The notes under the pieces were generated by a model. It worked only from the letters and a program-made list of their open reading frames with translations, had not been told where the DNA came from and ran no database searches. Shown one piece after another: positions 6,562-8,339 of a DNA stretch of 8,339 nucleotides; position 1 is the stretch's first letter; every line of letters starts with the position of its first letter. The DNA is from Candidatus Hydrogenedentota bacterium (GTDB lineage: Bacteria; Hydrogenedentota; Hydrogenedentia; Hydrogenedentales; SLHB01). Made by a program: the position numbers and the translations under genes. The stretch covers positions 1-8,339 of the forward strand of contig JAKJDA010000118.1 of NCBI GenBank assembly GCA_022706165.1, in the 5' to 3' direction.

Positions 6562-7824
6562 ATGAAATTGCGGAAAAAGAGGTCGTGGTTGGCATGCGCG
6601 GGGATGTTGTTCGCGTGCATCATGACGTTTATGTCCGCTGTGTTCGCCGACCTGCCTTGCGACGTGGACGCCTCGGGAGCCGTGGATGCGGTGGATGTCC
6701 AATTGGTCATCAACGGCGCGCTACGGCTCGACACATGGCCCTATAGCACCGATGTCGACTCCTCGGGAGCCACCGACGCGATGGACGTCCAACTCGCCAT
6801 CAACGCGGCCTTGCGGCTTCCGGTCGTCCTGCCGCCGCGCGTCACGGTTTTCACGTTGGGCCAGGTCGTGGTCGATCCCGTCGTGACCCTCAACAACGTC
6901 TGCACCGGCAATCCCACGCACTACATGGCCTCGGAGTCGCCCAGTTTCAGCGGAGCGTCGTGGCAGACGTATTCGGCGGCGCCGTCGTTCACGCTTTCCT
7001 CGGGCAACGGCGTCAAGACCGTCTACTTCAAGGTGAAGAACGGCGCGGGCGAGTCGGCGGCGGTCAGCGACACGATCACGCTGAACGAGCCCGAAGAAAC
7101 CATCTTGCTTTCGGGCGAGGTTCCGCTGGAGATGGTGTGGATACCGGGCGGGACATTCATGATGGGGCGGTATCCGGGAGAGCAGGAGAGTTCTTCAATA
7201 GAAGACCCGCAGCGCCAGGTGACGCTGCCCGGTTTTTGGATGGCTAAGCATGAGTTGACGAAACGCCAGTGGGTGGCGGTGATGGGCACGACGCCGTGGT
7301 CCGGAGAAGACTACGTGTTGGACGACCTGGACAGCCCTGCGGTGTATGTATCGTGGGACGATGCGAAGTCGTTTATCACAGCGTTGAATGGGTTGACGGG
7401 CAAGACGTTCCGGTTGCCCTCGGAGTCGGAGTGGGAGTATGCGTGCCGTGCGGGCACGATAACTCGATTCTACTGGGGGGATGATCCCGACTACGCGGTG
7501 GGCAACGCCTATTGCTGGTGGACATACAACGCTTGGGACGTCAACGAAGGATACGCGCACGTGGTGGGTCTTAAGCTTCCGAACACGTTTGGCTTGTATG
7601 ACATGCACGGGAATGTTTGGGAGTGGTGTGAGGACGACTGGCACTGGGGTTACTCGGGTGCGCCGACGGATGGCAGCGCTTGGGTGGATTCGCCGAGAGG
7701 ATCGCTCCGCATGGTGCGGGGTGGTGGCTGGGGTGACGGCGGTTCCTACTGCCGGTCCGCGCGCCGCTTCAGCAACATCCCCTCGGACGCGTACGGCACC
7801 GGCGGGTTCCGCCTCTGCAGGTGA
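6562..7824 (+). CDS. Secreted dockerin / Ig-like / FGE-sulfatase-fold protein, probable non-enzymatic binder
   Basis: A 420-residue exported protein. The signal peptide is about 1-29: basic MKLRKKR, a hydrophobic core, then cleavage after AVFA. Two dockerin type I repeats follow, at 34-56 (DVDASGAVDAVDVQLVINGA) and 64-86 (DVDSSGATDAMDVQLAINAA), spaced by 30. Each keeps Asp at loop positions 1, 3 and 12, with Ser at 5. An Ig-like region lies at about 90-175 (KTVYFKVKNGAGESAAVSDT). The FGE-sulfatase (SUMF1-like, C-type-lectin-related) domain occupies about 189-420, with MVWIPGGTFMMG, LPSESEWEYACRAG, FGLYDMHGNVWEWCEDDW, VRGGGW and GGFRLC. Aligned to FGE, the first catalytic cysteine is Asp392 and only Cys397 remains, so sulfatase-activating chemistry is unlikely. 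The start follows GGGGAGG by 8 nt. Its C-terminal segment resembles a DGR variable region. The dockerin implies attachment to a cohesin-bearing partner, inferred only. A G8 tract lies in the leader. Confidence 0.88.
   Translation: MKLRKKRSWLACAGMLFACIMTFMSAVFADLPCDVDASGAVDAVDVQLVINGALRLDTWPYSTDVDSSGATDAMDVQLAINAALRLPVVLPPRVTVFTLGQVVVDPVVTLNNVCTGNPTHYMASESPSFSGASWQTYSAAPSFTLSSGNGVKTVYFKVKNGAGESAAVSDTITLNEPEETILLSGEVPLEMVWIPGGTFMMGRYPGEQESSSIEDPQRQVTLPGFWMAKHELTKRQWVAVMGTTPWSGEDYVLDDLDSPAVYVSWDDAKSFITALNGLTGKTFRLPSESEWEYACRAGTITRFYWGDDPDYAVGNAYCWWTYNAWDVNEGYAHVVGLKLPNTFGLYDMHGNVWEWCEDDWHWGYSGAPTDGSAWVDSPRGSLRMVRGGGWGDGGSYCRSARRFSNIPSDAYGTGGFRLCR
7732..7821 (+). other. Candidate DGR variable repeat (VR) at the 3' end of the FGE-fold gene
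   Basis: Codons 391-414 alternate a fixed core (C397-R-S-A400, P407, then G415-F-R-L) with positions 391-396, 401-406 and 408-414. There, homologous FGE-fold tails commonly show Asn runs (as I recall, NNN..NCRSANRN..TPDNRNNNLGFRL), and the register matches residue for residue. Of these 24 codons 18 end in C and none in A, as expected if AAC template codons were changed at A. In the 40 codons 334-373 only 10 end in C. The GC-rich end TTCCGCCTCTGCAGG sits where an IMH would be. No RT or template repeat is present, so this is an inference. Confidence 0.4.
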
Positions 7825-7854
7825 TTGATGCTTGCTCGCTTTGTTCCTGCAGAG
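7813..7854. repeat. 9-bp inverted repeat across the stop codon of the FGE-fold gene
   Basis: CTCTGCAGG (7813-7821) is perfectly complementary to CCTGCAGAG (7846-7854), with a 24-nt loop that contains the TGA stop. No T run follows, so it is not a standard terminator. An inverted repeat directly after a VR is a feature of DGR targets, although the loop here is long. Confidence 0.6.
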
Positions 7855-7957
7855 CGCGGCGAGTGGCGAAATGCAGTGGTCTTGGAGCAAGGGGCGAGAG
7901 GCGTTTTTAAGCGGTTTTGACGATGCCGTCGTTGCGGGATTTTCTGGTTGACGCGGA

Positions 7958-7975
7958 GGCCCTGTCCGTAGGGCC
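7958..7975. repeat. Hairpin 1: 6-bp stem, 6-nt loop
   Basis: GGCCCT (7958-7963) and AGGGCC (7970-7975) are perfect complements around the loop GTCCGT. No T run follows. The loop shares TCCGT with that of the element at 8033-8064, which suggests a common family. Confidence 0.5.
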
Positions 7976-8032
7976 GTGCGTTTCGGCAATCTCCGGGTCG
8001 GTGGCGCATGAAAATGGTTTCCGGTGATTTTT

Positions 8033-8064
8033 CGTAGCGCCCGGTCTCCGTGCCGGGCGCTACG
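8033..8064. repeat. Hairpin 2: 12-bp perfect stem; left copy of a 22-nt inverted element
   Basis: CGTAGCGCCCGG (8033-8044) and CCGGGCGCTACG (8053-8064) form a perfect 12-bp stem around the loop TCTCCGTG. Bases 8038-8059 recur as an exact reverse complement at 8254-8275. It resembles REP-type palindromes. As a terminator it would be unusual because no T run follows. Confidence 0.8.
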
Positions 8065-8117
8065 CGTCGGAGAATTCGTGCTTGGTGCGATGCTTGTTTT
8101 TCGTTGTGTCCGTTGTG

Positions 8118-8152
8118 GTCGTGGTGGCGGGAATCCGGAATGGAACCACGAC
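8118..8152. repeat. Hairpin 3: 8-bp stem, 19-nt loop
   Basis: GTCGTGGT (8118-8125) pairs perfectly with ACCACGAC (8145-8152). The loop contains TCCGGAA, which is repeated at 8154-8160 just outside the stem. Confidence 0.5.
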
Positions 8153-8184
8153 GTCCGGAAGGAGTTCTCTGCGATCTTTGCGCC

Positions 8185-8228
8185 CTCCGCGCCTGTGCGT
8201 TGAAGCATCTTAACGCAGAGGCGCGGAG
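8185..8228. repeat. Hairpin 4: about 20-bp imperfect palindrome with 3-nt loop
   Basis: CTCCGCGCCTGTGCGTT (8185-8201) matches the reverse complement of 8212-8228 at 16 of 17 bases. The stem continues through AAG/CTT with one bulged G to the loop CAT (8206-8208). The right arm, AACGCAGAGGCGCGGAG, resembles a widely dispersed bacterial repeat known to me from memory. It lies between the two inverted 22-nt elements. Confidence 0.7.
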
Positions 8229-8252
8229 AACGCTGAGAAAAGAAGAGAAGAA

Positions 8253-8276
8253 CCGCCCGGCACGGAGACCGGGCGG
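8253..8276. repeat. Hairpin 5: 8-bp perfect stem; right copy of the 22-nt inverted element
   Basis: CCGCCCGG (8253-8260) and CCGGGCGG (8269-8276) form a perfect stem around the loop CACGGAGA, which is the reverse complement of the loop at 8045-8052. Bases 8254-8275 are the exact reverse complement of 8038-8059; the flanks outside the 22 nt differ. Confidence 0.8.
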
Positions 8277-8339
8277 GAAACGTGGCCCTTGCGCAATTTC
8301 CGGGCTGTCTGTTTGATTGGAGTGCGTTTTTTTGTTAGC

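Larger units (their letters stand above)
7825..8339. other. Non-coding, hairpin-rich intergenic region
   Basis: No credible gene is seen in these 515 nt. The open frames crossing it have arginine/proline-rich, repeat-derived translations and no good start sites. It holds at least four separate inverted repeats besides the one at the stop codon. Their loops or arms are related to each other, so it looks like a landing ground for small dispersed palindromic elements. The stretch TGTGTCCGTTGTGG (8105-8118) and AACGCAGAGGCGCGGAG (8212-8228) recall short repeats scattered through many environmental bacterial genomes. That recollection is not checked here. Confidence 0.6.

Noticed and set aside
4297..6702. 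Minus-strand open frame of 801 residues opposite nrdJ
   Set aside because: The translation is arginine/leucine-rich with no recognisable domain and mirrors the nrdJ codons. nrdJ on the + strand has all catalytic residues and a good ribosome site.
7195..8208. 337-residue minus-strand frame reaching from the repeat region into the FGE-fold gene
   Set aside because: Its sequence derives partly from repeats and partly from the antisense of the FGE domain, with no domain recognised.
8212..8246. Start of a CRISPR array
   Set aside because: Only imperfect palindromes and two inverted copies are seen, with no regularly spaced direct repeats and no cas genes.
8050..8316. Possible 88-residue protein after the FGE-fold gene
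   Set aside because: It runs straight through the inverted repeats (LNAEARRTLRKE is the translation of the dispersed repeat) and has no ribosome site.

Overview
The window reads as a chromosomal segment of a moderately GC-rich free-living bacterium. The taxon is inferred, not proven. A secreted protein combining a dockerin, an Ig-like region and an FGE-sulfatase fold, a B12-dependent class II ribonucleotide reductase, flavin-dependent ThyX and a sigma-54 activator together recall the PVC group (Lentisphaerota, Planctomycetota, Kiritimatiellota) or neighbouring phyla. From about 1 to 6450 the + strand is strongly G- and T-rich whichever strand is coding. This suggests the + strand is the leading replication strand.

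Layout. (1) 1-1408, minus strand: a sulfide-assimilation operon, cysK (cysteine synthase) followed 16 nt later by metY (O-acetylhomoserine sulfhydrylase, cut by the window edge). (2) 1409-1653: a divergent control region. It has a good sigma-70-type promoter for cysK whose -35 lies inside a 17-bp Fur-box-like palindrome, and a separate TTGCAT-17-TATAAT promoter for tatA. (3) 1654-1836, plus: a 60-residue TatA/E protein. (4) 1850-3220, minus: an NtrC-family sigma-54 activator whose receiver domain has Glu at the phospho-acceptor position and Arg at one metal-binding Asp. (5) 3418-4200 and 4318-6444, plus: thyX and nrdJ, which make dTMP and dNTPs without an oxygen-dependent RNR. (6) 6562-7824, plus: a secreted 420-residue protein with an N-terminal dockerin, an Ig-like region and a C-terminal FGE/C-type-lectin-like domain lacking one of the two FGE catalytic cysteines. 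(7) 7825-8339: about 515 nt without a credible gene, packed with hairpins, including a 22-nt element present twice in opposite orientation.

The most interesting signal is the 3' end of the FGE-fold gene. The last ~30 codons look like the variable repeat of a diversity-generating retroelement (DGR) target. Fixed islands alternate with positions where homologues commonly carry runs of Asn, 18 of 24 codons end in C as expected from AAC template codons, and a 9-bp inverted repeat flanks the stop codon. No reverse transcriptase or template repeat is in the window, so this would be a remotely served target. The second is the sigma-54 activator, predicted to work without phosphorylation.

How the genes fit together: cysK and metY fix sulfide into cysteine and homocysteine, possibly under iron control. 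thyX and nrdJ supply DNA precursors. The TatA unit belongs to folded-protein export. The FGE-fold protein is probably an extracellular binding or display protein, not an enzyme.
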